Below, in pieces: positions 24,277 to 33,165 of a stretch of DNA of 64,000 nucleotides. How positions within the stretch are numbered: the stretch's first letter is position 1; each line of letters begins with the position of its first letter. Below the pieces are notes generated by a model. It was not told the DNA's origin and ran no database searches. It saw only the letters and a program-made list of their open reading frames with translations. A program made the translations under genes and the position numbers. Source of the stretch: Variovorax beijingensis (GTDB lineage: Bacteria > Pseudomonadota > Gammaproteobacteria > Burkholderiales > Burkholderiaceae_C); the NCBI RefSeq assembly GCF_007828835.1, contig NZ_VIVL01000007.1:248001-312000 (forward strand), given 5' to 3'.

Positions 24277-26082
24277 TCACGCGGGTTGCTGGACGTTGCG
24301 CAGCCGGATGTGCAGCTCGCGCAGCTGCTTCTCGTCGACCGGGCTCGGCGCCTGCGTGAGCAGGTCCTGCGCGCGCTGGGTCTTGGGGAAGGCGATCACG
24401 TCGCGGATCGACTCGGCACCGGTCATGAGCATGACCAGGCGGTCCAGGCCGATGGCGATGCCGCCGTGCGGCGGCGCGCCGTACTGCAGCGCGTCGAGCA
24501 GGAAGCCGAACTTGAGCTGCGCGTCCTCGGCGCTGATCTTGAGCGCGCGGAACACCTTGCTCTGCACTTCCTCGCGGTGGATACGCACCGAGCCGCCGCC
24601 CATCTCGATGCCGTTGAGCACCATGTCGTAGGCCTTGGCGATGCACTTCTCGGGAGCCGTGTCCATGAGGTCTTCATGGCCGTCCTTCGGTGCGGTGAAC
24701 GGATGGTGCACGGCGCTCCAGCGCTGGCCTTCCTCGTCGAACTCGAACATCGGGAAGTCCACCACCCACAGCGGTGCCCAGCGGTCGTCGAACAGGCCGG
24801 CCTTCTTGCCGAAGGCGCTGTGGCCGATCTTCACGCGCAGCGCGCCGATCGCGTCGTTGACGATCTTTTCCTTGTCGGCGCCGAAGAACAGGATGTCGCC
24901 GTTGCGCGCACCCGTGCGGGCGATGATCTCGGCCAGCGAGGCGTCGTCGAGGTTCTTGACGATCGGGCTCTGCAGGCCTTCGCGGCCGGCCGCGGCGTCG
25001 TTGACCTTGATGTAGGCCAGGCCCTTGGCGCCGTAGATCTTGACGAACTCCTGGTAGGCGTCGATCTCGCCGCGCGAAAGGCCGCCCTCGGCGCCGCCGC
25101 CCGGCACGCGCAGTGCGACCACGCGGCCGCCCTTCATGGTGGCGGCGTTCGAGAACACCTTGAACTCGACGCGCTTCATGAGCTCGGTGAGCTCGGTGAA
25201 CTCGAGCTTCACGCGCAGGTCGGGCTTGTCCGAGCCGTACTTGAACATCGCGTCGCCGTAGGTCATGGTCGGGAACACCGGCAGGTCGATGCCCGCGGCG
25301 TTGCGGAACACGTTGCGGATCATGCCCTCGAACATCTCGCGGATCTCTTCCTCGGCGAGGAACGAGGTCTCGATGTCGATCTGCGTGAATTCGGGCTGGC
25401 GGTCGGCGCGCAGGTCTTCGTCGCGGAAGCACTTCACGATCTGGTAGTAGCGGTCGTAGCCGGCCACCATCAGCAATTGCTTGAAGAGCTGGGGCGACTG
25501 CGGCAGCGCGAAGAAGCTGCCGTCGTGCACGCGGCTGGGCACCAGGTAGTCGCGTGCGCCTTCGGGCGTGGACTTGCCGAGCATCGGGGTCTCGATGTCG
25601 ATGAAACCGTTGGCGTCGAGGAACTTGCGCGTTTCCATCGTCACCTTGTAGCGCAGCATCATGTTGCGCTGCATGGCCGGGCGGCGCAGGTCGAGCACGC
25701 GGTGCGTGAGGCGCGTGGTTTCGGACAGGTTGTCGTCGTCCAGCAGGAACGGCGGCGTGACCGAGGGGTTCAGCACCTTGAGCTCATGGCACAGCACTTC
25801 GATCTTGCCGCTCTTGAGGTGGTCGTTGGTGGTGCCTTCGGGGCGCGAACGCACCAGGCCGGTGATCTGCACGCAGAACTCGTTGCGCAGGTTCTCGGCC
25901 ACGGCGAAGGTGGCGGCGCGGTCGGGGTCGCACACCACCTGCACGTAGCCTTCGCGGTCGCGCACGTCGATGAAGATCACGCCGCCATGGTCGCGGCGGC
26001 GGTTGACCCAGCCGCACAGGGTGACGGTTTGGCCCATCAGGGCTTCGGTCACGAGACCGCAATAGTGAGTACGCATGGCCAT
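24277..26082 (-). CDS. aspS: Aspartyl-tRNA synthetase AspS, probably non-discriminating
   Basis: A 601-residue class II synthetase with an N-terminal OB anticodon-binding domain, the catalytic core (motif 2 FRDEDLRADRQPEFTQID, motif 3 GIAIGLDRLVML) and a bacterial GAD insertion. In the anticodon domain H32 (RRRDHGG) and G83 (PEGTT) match the residues known in P. aeruginosa to let AspRS also charge tRNA-Asn; E. coli has Leu and Lys there. The cell would then need GatCAB to make Asn-tRNA. A second in-frame ATG at 26076 is possible. It follows the DUF502 gene. Confidence 0.95.
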   Translation of the reverse strand: MAMRTHYCGLVTEALMGQTVTLCGWVNRRRDHGGVIFIDVRDREGYVQVVCDPDRAATFAVAENLRNEFCVQITGLVRSRPEGTTNDHLKSGKIEVLCHELKVLNPSVTPPFLLDDDNLSETTRLTHRVLDLRRPAMQRNMMLRYKVTMETRKFLDANGFIDIETPMLGKSTPEGARDYLVPSRVHDGSFFALPQSPQLFKQLLMVAGYDRYYQIVKCFRDEDLRADRQPEFTQIDIETSFLAEEEIREMFEGMIRNVFRNAAGIDLPVFPTMTYGDAMFKYGSDKPDLRVKLEFTELTELMKRVEFKVFSNAATMKGGRVVALRVPGGGAEGGLSRGEIDAYQEFVKIYGAKGLAYIKVNDAAAGREGLQSPIVKNLDDASLAEIIARTGARNGDILFFGADKEKIVNDAIGALRVKIGHSAFGKKAGLFDDRWAPLWVVDFPMFEFDEEGQRWSAVHHPFTAPKDGHEDLMDTAPEKCIAKAYDMVLNGIEMGGGSVRIHREEVQSKVFRALKISAEDAQLKFGFLLDALQYGAPPHGGIAIGLDRLVMLMTGAESIRDVIAFPKTQRAQDLLTQAPSPVDEKQLRELHIRLRNVQQPA

Positions 26083-26115
26083 ATCTTGGATTCCGGCGCC
26101 GCGGGGGCGCGTTTT

Positions 26116-26736
26116 TTACTTGTTCGCGAGGGAGGACGGGCCGCCGGGGACGACCACCCCCATCGAGACGATGTACTTGAGCGCTTCATCCACGCTCATC
26201 TTGAGTTCGATGCAGTCGCTGCGCCTGAGCATCACGAAATAGCCGCCCGTGGGATTGGGCGTGGTCGGCACGTAGACGCTGAGGTAGTCGCCACCGCCCA
26301 GGTGCTCGACCACGTCGCCGCCGGGCATGCCGGTCACGAAGGCGATGGTCCAGACTCCCTCGCGGGGCCACTGCACCAGCACCGCGGTGCGGAAGGCGTT
26401 GCCATTCTCGGAGAACAGCGTGTCGGACACCTGCTTGACGCTGGAGTAGATCGAGCGCACGACCGGGATGCGCCGCACCACGGCGTCGCCCCATCCGAGC
26501 AGGCGCTTGCCCACGAAATTGCTCGCAATGGCGCCCACGCCCAGCAGGATGGCCAGCGTGAGCAGCACGCCGAGCCCGCGCACGTTGTTGTCGTACAGCC
26601 ACTTCTGCCAGACCGAAGGCAGCACCCAGAGCGTCTGGTCCAGCGTGTCGATGATCCACTTCAGCACCGCCAGGGTGATGAACAGCGGAACGATCACCAG
26701 CAAGCCGGAGAACAGCCATTTGCGCAGGGCGAGCAT
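26116..26736 (-). CDS. DUF502-family membrane protein
   Basis: A 206-residue protein with two membrane helices (about 8-30 and a second near 60-85) and a C-terminal soluble domain, with conserved VPIPVVRSIYSS-type core (here RIPVVRSIYSSVKQV). DUF502 proteins have no established function. The chain FmdB-DUF502-aspS-nudB is common in Burkholderiales. The frame is open upstream into a proline-rich stretch that is antisense-like repeat DNA of the fmdB gene, so the start is placed at the ATG before the membrane helix. Confidence 0.85.
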   Translation of the reverse strand: MLALRKWLFSGLLVIVPLFITLAVLKWIIDTLDQTLWVLPSVWQKWLYDNNVRGLGVLLTLAILLGVGAIASNFVGKRLLGWGDAVVRRIPVVRSIYSSVKQVSDTLFSENGNAFRTAVLVQWPREGVWTIAFVTGMPGGDVVEHLGGGDYLSVYVPTTPNPTGGYFVMLRRSDCIELKMSVDEALKYIVSMGVVVPGGPSSLANK

Positions 26737-26746
26737 GGATGGCTTC

Positions 26747-27091
26747 TCAGTCGCTCTTGGCGGCGGCAACCGGCGCGGGGGCCGGGCTGGGGGCGGGGGC
26801 GGGGGCGGCGGCGGGCGCTGGGCTGGAAGCTTCCGCGGTGCTGGCGGCCGGAGCGGCGGCGGCGTCGCCGTTCTTGGCCGCGGTTGCAGGCTCGGCCTTC
26901 TTGCCGCCGCCATCGCGGAAATCGGTCACGTACCAGCCGGAACCCTTGAGCTGGAAACCGGCGGCGGTGACTTGCTTCTCGAATGCACTTGCGCCGCACG
27001 CCGGACACACCGTGAGGGGTGCATCGGACATTTTCTGCAGGGCGTCCTTGGCGAAGCCGCAGGCGCTGCACTTGTAGGCGTAGATGGGCAT
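26747..27091 (-). CDS. FmdB-type zinc ribbon protein with Ala/Pro tail
   Basis: A 114-residue protein. Residues 1-42 form the zinc ribbon of the FmdB/CxxC_CxxC_SSSS family, with C8/C11 and C29/C32 (CSACG, CPACG). A short segment follows, ending in SGWYVTDF. Residues 70-114 are low complexity, Ala/Pro repeats encoded by GC hexamer-like DNA (26780-26830). Function is not established; regulatory roles have been suggested for relatives. It heads the aspS operon. Confidence 0.85.
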   Translation of the reverse strand: MPIYAYKCSACGFAKDALQKMSDAPLTVCPACGASAFEKQVTAAGFQLKGSGWYVTDFRDGGGKKAEPATAAKNGDAAAAPAASTAEASSPAPAAAPAPAPSPAPAPVAAAKSD

Positions 27092-27148
27092 GGAATTGAG
27101 TGAAAAAGCGGCGCAAAAATGACGCAGGGACCGCTCGCAAAGCCCTCG

Positions 27149-27154
27149 ATTATA
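27149..27154 (-). promoter_or_regulatory. Perfect TATAAT -10 box upstream of fmdB
   Basis: TATAAT on the minus strand lies 58 bases before the fmdB start, directly after the symporter 3' hairpin. No recognisable -35 box is at the right distance because that site is G/C-only DNA of the hairpin. Confidence 0.35.
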
Positions 27155-27186
27155 AGGGCGCCCCCGCGCTTCGGGGGGGACGCCCT
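27155..27186 (-). terminator. GC-rich hairpin at the end of the symporter gene
   Basis: AGGGCG-CCCCC pairs with GGGGG-CGCCCT across a short loop, beginning within the symporter stop codon. A strong stem without a T-run, so termination is possible but unproven. Confidence 0.45.
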
Positions 27187-28624
27187 AGACAGCCAGCATC
27201 CGGTGCGGCGTGCGGGTGTTGGCGACCCATTGGGGCGCCAGCGATCCGGCCACCAGGCCGGCAAAGGAGGCCAGCACACCGGCCAGCTGGGCCGGGAATT
27301 CGCGGCCCCAGGGCATGGCCAGGAACAGCAGCCAGGTGCCGATGCCCAGCACAATGGAGGCCAGCGCGCCCTGCGTGGTAGCGCGGCGCCAGTAGAGCCC
27401 GCACACCAGCGGCACGAAGGCGCCGACCAGCGGCACCTGGTAGGCGCCCGACACCAGTTCGTAGATGGGGGTGCCCTGCATGCGGATGGCATAGGCCAGC
27501 ACGGCCGCACTGAAGACCAGCACCGTGATGCGCATGGTCATGAGGTTCTGGCGGTCGGTGCCCGCGGGCCGGAACTGGCGCCAGATGTTCTCGGTGAATG
27601 TGACGCTCGGCGCGAGCAGCGTGGCCGAGGCGGTCGACTTGATGGCCGACAGCAGCGCGCCGAAGAACAGCACCTGCATCACGAAGGGCATTTTCTCGAG
27701 CACCAGCGTGGGCAGCACCTTCTGCGGATCTTCCTTCAGCAGCGCGGCGGTCTGCTCCGGCATGATCAGCAGCGCGCTCGCCACCAGGAACATCGGCACG
27801 AAGGCGAACAGGATGTAGGCCACGCCGCCGATCACCGGACCGCGGGTGGCGGCCTTGACGCTGTTGGCCGACATCACACGCTGGAACACGTCCTGCTGCG
27901 GAATGGAGCCCAGCATCATCGTGATGGCCGCGGCAAAGAAGAACACCATGTCGTGCCAGTTGGGCTCGGGCCAGAACTTGAAGAGCTCCTTGCTGACCGC
28001 GAAAGCCACCACCTTGTCGGCGCCGCCGGCCAGGTTGCCGGCAAACACCGCAATGCCGGCCAGCCCCGCCACGAGGATGATCATCTGGATGAAATCGGTC
28101 ACGGCCACCGACCACATGCCGCCGAACAGCGTGTAGGCCAGGATCGAGACCACGCCGATCACCATGCCCGCGGGGATGGAGATAGCGCCGGCCGAAAGCA
28201 CGTTGAACACCAACCCCAGCGCCGTGACCTGCGCCGACACCCAGCCCAGGTAGCTCAGCATGATGATGAGCGAACAGGCCACCTCGACGCCGCGGCCGTA
28301 GCGCTCGCGGTAGTAGTCGCTGATGGTCAGGAGCGTCATGCGGTAGAGCTTGCCCGCGAAGAACAGGCCCACCAGGATCAGGCAGGTGCCGGCGCCGAAC
28401 GGGTCTTCGATGACCCCGTTCAGGCCGCCTTCGATGAACTTGGCCGGAATGCCGAGCACCGTTTCGGAGCCGAACCAGGTCGCGAAGGTGGTCGTCACGA
28501 TCATGTAGAGCGGCAGGTGCCGCCCGGCGATGGCGAAGTCGGTGGTGTTCTTCACCCGCTTGGCGGCGTACAGGCCGATCGCGATGGTGACCAGCAGATA
28601 AACGACAACCAGCGTCAGCAGCAC
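27185..28624 (-). CDS. Sodium:solute symporter family protein
   Basis: A 479-residue integral membrane protein with about 13 hydrophobic helices, of the SSS (sodium/solute symporter) family. The segments FAIAGRHLPLY, ATWFGSETVLGIP and TDFIQM, and GALLSAIKSTASATLLAPS near the middle, fit the family. It is nearer to the divergent, PutP-like transporters of unknown substrate than to a named one. It starts 12 bases after the ubiB stop and so may be read from the ubi operon. Confidence 0.88.
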   Translation of the reverse strand: MLLTLVVVYLLVTIAIGLYAAKRVKNTTDFAIAGRHLPLYMIVTTTFATWFGSETVLGIPAKFIEGGLNGVIEDPFGAGTCLILVGLFFAGKLYRMTLLTISDYYRERYGRGVEVACSLIIMLSYLGWVSAQVTALGLVFNVLSAGAISIPAGMVIGVVSILAYTLFGGMWSVAVTDFIQMIILVAGLAGIAVFAGNLAGGADKVVAFAVSKELFKFWPEPNWHDMVFFFAAAITMMLGSIPQQDVFQRVMSANSVKAATRGPVIGGVAYILFAFVPMFLVASALLIMPEQTAALLKEDPQKVLPTLVLEKMPFVMQVLFFGALLSAIKSTASATLLAPSVTFTENIWRQFRPAGTDRQNLMTMRITVLVFSAAVLAYAIRMQGTPIYELVSGAYQVPLVGAFVPLVCGLYWRRATTQGALASIVLGIGTWLLFLAMPWGREFPAQLAGVLASFAGLVAGSLAPQWVANTRTPHRMLAV

Positions 28625-28636
28625 GGGGACACTCCT

Positions 28637-30202
28637 CTAGAACAATTTCACGCGCACCAGCACTTGCATGGCGAGCAACCCCAATACAAATCCTATGCCA
28701 CCGTAGATGATGGTCTGCAGCAGCCGGTTGGTGCGCTTCTGGGCGGCCAGCAGTTCCAGCAGCTCGCGGCGGTGGTCGGCGGGCCGATTTTCAAGGAAAT
28801 CGTGCAGCAGGCGCGGCAATTGGGGCAGCAGTTTTGCATAGCGCGGCGCTTCGGCCTTGAGCTGCTGGAACAGCTTCTTCGGCCCGATCTGGTCGACCAT
28901 CCACTTCTCGAGGAAGGGCTTGGCGGTGTGCCAGAGGTCGAGTTCGGGGTCGAGCTGGCGGCCCAGGCCCTCGATGTTGAGCAGGGTCTTCTGCAGCAGC
29001 ACCAGCTGTGGCTGGATCTCGACGTGGAAGCGGCGCGAGGTCTGGAACAGGCGCATCAGCACCATGCCGAGCGAGATCTCCTTCAGCGGCCGGTCGAAGT
29101 ACGGCTCGCAGACGGTGCGGATCGCGCCTTCGAGCTCGTCGATGCGGGTGCCCTCGGGCACCCAGCCGCTCTCCAGGTGCAGCTCGGCCACGCGCTTGTA
29201 GTCGCGCCGGAAGAAGGCCACGAAGTTCTGCGCCAGGTATTCCTTGTCCGACTCGGTCAGCGTGCCGATGATGCCGAAGTCGAGCGAGATGTAGCGCCCG
29301 AAGGTCTCCGGCGCCAGGCTCACCTGGATGTTGCCCGGGTGCATGTCGGCATGGAAGAAGCCGTCGCGGAACACCTGGGTGAAGAAGATCGTGACGCCGT
29401 CGCGCGCCAGCTTGGGAATGTCGACGCCGGCCGCGCGCAGGCGGTCGAGCTGGGCGATGGGCACGCCGTCCATGCGCTCCATCACGATCACCTCGGGGTG
29501 GCAGAAGTCCCAGAACATCTCGGGGATCAGCACCAGGTCGAGCTCGGCCATGTTGCGGCGCAGCTGGGCCGCGTTGGCCGCCTCGCGCACCAGGTCGAGT
29601 TCGTCGTGCAGGTACTTGTCGAACTCGCCCACCACTTCGCGCGGCTTCAGGCGCTTGCCGTCGGGCGAGAGCTTCTCGACCCAGCCGGCCATCATGGCCA
29701 TGAGCGCCAGGTCTTTCTCGATCACGCCGCGCATGCTGGGGCGCAGCACCTTCACCGCGACTTCGCGCACCTCGCCCTCATCGGTGCGGATGGTCGCAAA
29801 GTGGACCTGGGCGATCGACGCGCTGGCGATCGGCGTCTCGTCGAACTGCACGAACACGTCGCCCACCGGCCGGCGGAACGCGCGCTCGATGGTGGCGATG
29901 GCCACCGACGAGGGGAACGGGGGCACGCGGTCCTGCAGGAAGGCGAGCTCGTCGGCGATGTCGGGCGGCAGCAGGTCGCGCCGGGTCGACAGCACCTGGC
30001 CGAACTTGACGAAGATCGGGCCCAGGCGTTCGAGCGCCTCGCGCAGCCGCTGGCCGCGCGGTGCGTCGAGATTGCGGCCGATGGAGACGACGCGCGCCAC
30101 CACGCGCAGCCAGGGTTTCTGGAAGCTCGTGAGCACGAGCTCGTCCAGGCCGTAGCGCAGCGCGACCCAGACGATGAAGATTCCGCGGTAGAAGCGCCTC
30201 AT
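28637..30202 (-). CDS. ubiB: UbiB, ubiquinone biosynthesis ATPase/kinase-like protein
   Basis: UbiB is an atypical protein-kinase-like ATPase needed for coenzyme Q synthesis. The 521-residue product has the KxGQ motif (KFGQ, 66-69), the Ala-rich loop IASASIAQVH, the metal motif HADMHPGN and ISLDFGIIG, and two C-terminal membrane helices. The start at 30202 overlaps the ubiJ stop (ATGA). An upstream open frame overlapping ubiJ is not coding. Next genes upstream are ubiJ, a Tim44-domain gene and ubiE. Confidence 0.93.
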   Translation of the reverse strand: MRRFYRGIFIVWVALRYGLDELVLTSFQKPWLRVVARVVSIGRNLDAPRGQRLREALERLGPIFVKFGQVLSTRRDLLPPDIADELAFLQDRVPPFPSSVAIATIERAFRRPVGDVFVQFDETPIASASIAQVHFATIRTDEGEVREVAVKVLRPSMRGVIEKDLALMAMMAGWVEKLSPDGKRLKPREVVGEFDKYLHDELDLVREAANAAQLRRNMAELDLVLIPEMFWDFCHPEVIVMERMDGVPIAQLDRLRAAGVDIPKLARDGVTIFFTQVFRDGFFHADMHPGNIQVSLAPETFGRYISLDFGIIGTLTESDKEYLAQNFVAFFRRDYKRVAELHLESGWVPEGTRIDELEGAIRTVCEPYFDRPLKEISLGMVLMRLFQTSRRFHVEIQPQLVLLQKTLLNIEGLGRQLDPELDLWHTAKPFLEKWMVDQIGPKKLFQQLKAEAPRYAKLLPQLPRLLHDFLENRPADHRRELLELLAAQKRTNRLLQTIIYGGIGFVLGLLAMQVLVRVKLF

Positions 30203-30771
30203 TCGGCCGTGCTCGCCGAGCCGGTCGACGGACCGCCGGACTGCCCGGGCCTGCGGCCGCCAACGAACTGGCGCAGCGCATCCACGACCCGGCGCGCGCC
30301 GTTGGCAATGGTGTGCGCCGGCACGTCGCCCACGAGGCGGGCGACGTCGTCCTCGACGTCCCAGCGCACGTGGTCCACCAGCCAGTTGACCTCGGCGGCA
30401 AGCTGCACGTCGCCGATGATCTGTACCGAAGGCTTGCCGCCGCGCAGCGTGGCGCGGGCCAGTTCGAAGGGGGATTCGTCCGTGACGGTGAGCGTGAGCT
30501 CGGGCACCGAGCCGGCGGGCGCGAGGTCGAGCAAGCCGGCCGGCGTGGCCACCATCTCCATCGTCACGAAGCGCCACTGGAAGCGCACCACCCGCCCCTG
30601 CTGCCTGAGCAGCCGCTGCTGGGCCTCGGGTTCCTGCTGCAGCACATGGTTCAGGAACAGCACCGCGCGGTGCTGGATCTCGTGCACCGCCCAGGCGGGC
30701 GGCTGCAGGCGCTCGCCGATGCGATTGAACAGCTCGTCGAGAAAAGAAAATGGGGACGATGGTGTGGCCAT
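30199..30771 (-). CDS. ubiJ: UbiJ, ubiquinone biosynthesis accessory factor (SCP2-like)
   Basis: A 190-residue protein fitting UbiJ, an SCP2-like lipid-binding factor that, with UbiK, organises the Ubi complex. The N-terminal segment (ALFLNHVLQQEPEA type) and IGDVQLAAEVNWL followed by WDVEDDVARLVGDVPAH are characteristic. The C-terminal 25 residues are Gly/Ser-rich. It lies between ubiE and ubiB as in E. coli ubiE-ubiJ-ubiB, but with a Tim44-domain gene inserted after ubiE. Confidence 0.88.
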   Translation of the reverse strand: MATPSSPFSFLDELFNRIGERLQPPAWAVHEIQHRAVLFLNHVLQQEPEAQQRLLRQQGRVVRFQWRFVTMEMVATPAGLLDLAPAGSVPELTLTVTDESPFELARATLRGGKPSVQIIGDVQLAAEVNWLVDHVRWDVEDDVARLVGDVPAHTIANGARRVVDALRQFVGGRRPGQSGGPSTGSASTAE

Positions 30772-30819
30772 GTCCCCATTATCGGTTCTGCAGGCGGCCC
30801 CGCGGCCGCCCGAATGTGC

Positions 30820-31830
30820 TTACTGCAGGGCCTGGACGCCCGCCACCAGCCAGCCGCTGGTGCCGCTGGTGGGCTTGGTCATGTTCCAGACTTCGCGGAA
30901 CGGACCCGGGCCGGCGGAGGCATCTTCGCGGATCATGCCGGAGAACTCCACGCTCGCGAGGTAGGCATCGGCCAGTTCCTCGATGCCGAGCAGCTTGGCG
31001 TCGAGCATGACGACCTCGGTCTTGTTCGAGGCGCCGCCGGTGTGGCTTGCACGGTCGGCCAGCTGGCTGCGGATTTCCTCGACCATGTCGTCGGTCATCA
31101 TGGAGCGCAGCATGCCGACGTCGGCGCGGTCCCATGCGTCCTGCAGCGTCACGAAGTTGCGCTTGGCGGCGCTCAGGAAGCCGTCCACGTCGAAGCCGGC
31201 CGGAATGCCCCACGACTGCGAGCCCGAGAGCGCCGAGCCGATCATGCTGCCGCCGGCCGCCGCGCCTGCCGCGGACAGGCTGCTGCCATGCGCGGAGCCG
31301 GCGTCGAAGGCGGCCGTGTTGCGCTCCCAGGGCCGCGCCGAAGCGTCGTTGCCGACGTTGGCGGGGCTGTACTGCGCGGGCGCGCTGGCGTTTGCCGGGT
31401 TGCCGGCGCCTTCGAACGCGAAGCCGCCCGGGCGGCCGGCGCCCGACGATGCGGCCGAGCGGGCCTTGAACATGCGCCAGACGAACAGCCCGGCCATCAC
31501 GAGCAGGCCGATCAAGAGGATGTTCGCAAAGCCGGCGCCAAGGCCCAGCGAATTCGCGAGCCACGCGAGGCCCAGGCCGGCGGCGAGGCCACCGAGCATG
31601 GCGCCCCAGGGGCGCTTGGGCGCTGCGGCGGCGGGCGCCGGCGTTGCGGGCTTCGGCGCCGCATTGGTCGCGCTTTGCTGCGCGGGTGCGGTGGGCGCTG
31701 CGGATTCGCGCTGCGTCACGTTGGACGACTGGCGGCCGAACGACTTGCCGCCGCCGATGCGAGCTGCGTCTGCCTGGACGCTGACCAGGGCCAGCACACA
31801 AGCCAGGAACAAAGAACTCAAACTTTTCAT
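30820..31830 (-). CDS. Tim44-like domain protein
   Basis: A 336-residue protein with an N-terminal signal-like segment (1-22), an Ala/Pro linker, two membrane helices (about 75-120), a Gly/Ala/Ser-rich region and a C-terminal Tim44/MBA1-like domain (about 210-336) containing FLSAAKRNFVTLQDAWD and the VEFSGMIRED strand. Bacterial Tim44-domain proteins have no settled role; the fold binds membranes in mitochondria. The ATG at 31830 follows an AGAGGAG site. It is inserted between ubiE and ubiJ in the ubiquinone operon. Confidence 0.85.
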   Translation of the reverse strand: MKSLSSLFLACVLALVSVQADAARIGGGKSFGRQSSNVTQRESAAPTAPAQQSATNAAPKPATPAPAAAAPKRPWGAMLGGLAAGLGLAWLANSLGLGAGFANILLIGLLVMAGLFVWRMFKARSAASSGAGRPGGFAFEGAGNPANASAPAQYSPANVGNDASARPWERNTAAFDAGSAHGSSLSAAGAAAGGSMIGSALSGSQSWGIPAGFDVDGFLSAAKRNFVTLQDAWDRADVGMLRSMMTDDMVEEIRSQLADRASHTGGASNKTEVVMLDAKLLGIEELADAYLASVEFSGMIREDASAGPGPFREVWNMTKPTSGTSGWLVAGVQALQ

Positions 31831-31864
31831 GTCGTCTCCTCTTTCGAGCGAAGAATTCGCCTCA

Positions 31865-32596
31865 TCAACATTTGATTCCAACATGAAGGGCCACCACGCC
31901 CCCCGTCATGTTGTGATAGTCCACATGCCCGAAACCGCCCTCTTTCATGAGGGTCTTGAGTTCATCCTGCGCGGGATGCATTCGGATCGATTCGGCCAGG
32001 TAGCGGTAGCTCGCGTCGTCGCCGGCCACCAGCTTGCCCAGGCGCGGCAGCACGTTGAACGAATACCAGTCGTAGGCCTTGGCCAGCGGCTTGGCGACCT
32101 TCGAGAACTCGAGCACCAGCAGCTTGCCGCGCGGCTTGAGCACGCGGTTCATTTCCTTCAGCGCCACGTCCTTGTGCGTCATGTTGCGCAGGCCGAAGGC
32201 CACGGTCACGACGTCGAAGTGGTTGTCGGGGAACGGCAGCTTCTCGGCGTCGCACACCAGCGTGGGGAGCGCCACGCCGGCATCGAGCAGGCGGTCGCGG
32301 CCGGTGCGCAGCATGGCTTCGTTGATGTCGGTGTGCACCACCTGGCCGCTGGCGCCCACCTTCTTCGAGAAGGCCAGCGCGAGGTCGCCGGTGCCGCCTG
32401 CGATGTCGAGCACGCGCGAGCCCTCGCCCACGTTGGCCACCATCACGGTGTAGGCCTTCCAGGCGCGGTGCAGCCCCATCGACATCAGGTCGTTCATGAG
32501 GTCGTAACGCGTCGCGACGGAATCGAAGACGCCGCGGACACGTTGCGCTTTCTCGCTTTCGTCGACTTTCTCGAAGCCGAAGTGGGTGGTGCTCAT
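31865..32596 (-). CDS. ubiE: Ubiquinone/menaquinone C-methyltransferase UbiE
   Basis: UbiE methylates the quinone ring (C2 position for ubiquinone) using SAM. The 243-residue protein has the SAM motif VLDIAGGTGDLAL, the family signatures YDLMNDLMSMGLHRAWK and KPLAKAYDWYSFNVLP, and the terminal GGVVALHVG. The start at 32596 gives the usual N-terminus. It is followed after 34 bases by the Tim44-domain gene. Confidence 0.95.
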   Translation of the reverse strand: MSTTHFGFEKVDESEKAQRVRGVFDSVATRYDLMNDLMSMGLHRAWKAYTVMVANVGEGSRVLDIAGGTGDLALAFSKKVGASGQVVHTDINEAMLRTGRDRLLDAGVALPTLVCDAEKLPFPDNHFDVVTVAFGLRNMTHKDVALKEMNRVLKPRGKLLVLEFSKVAKPLAKAYDWYSFNVLPRLGKLVAGDDASYRYLAESIRMHPAQDELKTLMKEGGFGHVDYHNMTGGVVALHVGIKC

Positions 32597-32751
32597 GCGC
32601 CTGATATTAGGCCGGAAGCACACAGCTCAAGAAGGCGACCCTGCGGCGACGGCGGACATTTGTTGCTTTTTCTTGAAATCGCGGGCCGCGGCAAGGCGCG
32701 CCGCGCCTGCGTGCGGGGCTATTTTTTCAGGAGCGGACGGGGTCTGGCGGG

Positions 32752-33165
32752 TCAGTGGCTGCCGCAGGCGGAGCCGCCCTTGTCGATCATCGGCGCATCG
32801 CGGTCGACGCCCGCAGCGGCGAGCCGGCGCTCGTATTCGGCCCAGAGCGCAACCTGGTTGGCGCCGAGTTCGTACAGCAGGTTCCACGAGAAGATGCCGG
32901 TGTCGTGGCCATCGCTGAAGACCGGCTGCACGGCGTAGTTGCCGACCGGCTTCAGGTCGACCAGATCGACCTCGCGCTTGCCGGTCTGCAGCACTTCCTG
33001 GCCCGGGCCGTGGCCCTGCACCTCGGCGGACGGCGAATAGATGCGCATCAGCTCGAACGGAATGCGGAAGGTGGCGCCGTCGGAGAAGCCGACCTCGAGC
33101 ACGCGCGACTGGCCGTGCACGGTGATCGATTGCGGCGTCGGTGCGCCGGCTTGCAAACCTGCCAT
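32752..33165 (-). CDS. DUF971 protein (gamma-butyrobetaine hydroxylase-like N-terminal domain)
   Basis: A 137-residue protein of the DUF971 family, homologous to the N-terminal domain of gamma-butyrobetaine hydroxylase. The RIPFELMRIYSPSAEV and GHDTGIFSWNLLYEL segments are the family core. A short C-terminal tail ends GSACGSH. Function in bacteria is unknown; linkage to ubiE is common in this order. It starts on the last base of the HIT gene stop codon and has an AAGGAGC site within that gene. Confidence 0.88.
   Translation of the reverse strand: MAGLQAGAPTPQSITVHGQSRVLEVGFSDGATFRIPFELMRIYSPSAEVQGHGPGQEVLQTGKREVDLVDLKPVGNYAVQPVFSDGHDTGIFSWNLLYELGANQVALWAEYERRLAAAGVDRDAPMIDKGGSACGSH

Noticed and set aside
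30203..30577. N-terminal extension of UbiB by 125 codons
   Set aside because: It overlaps ubiJ and looks like out-of-frame GC-rich translation. UbiB proteins begin close to the MRRFYRG start.
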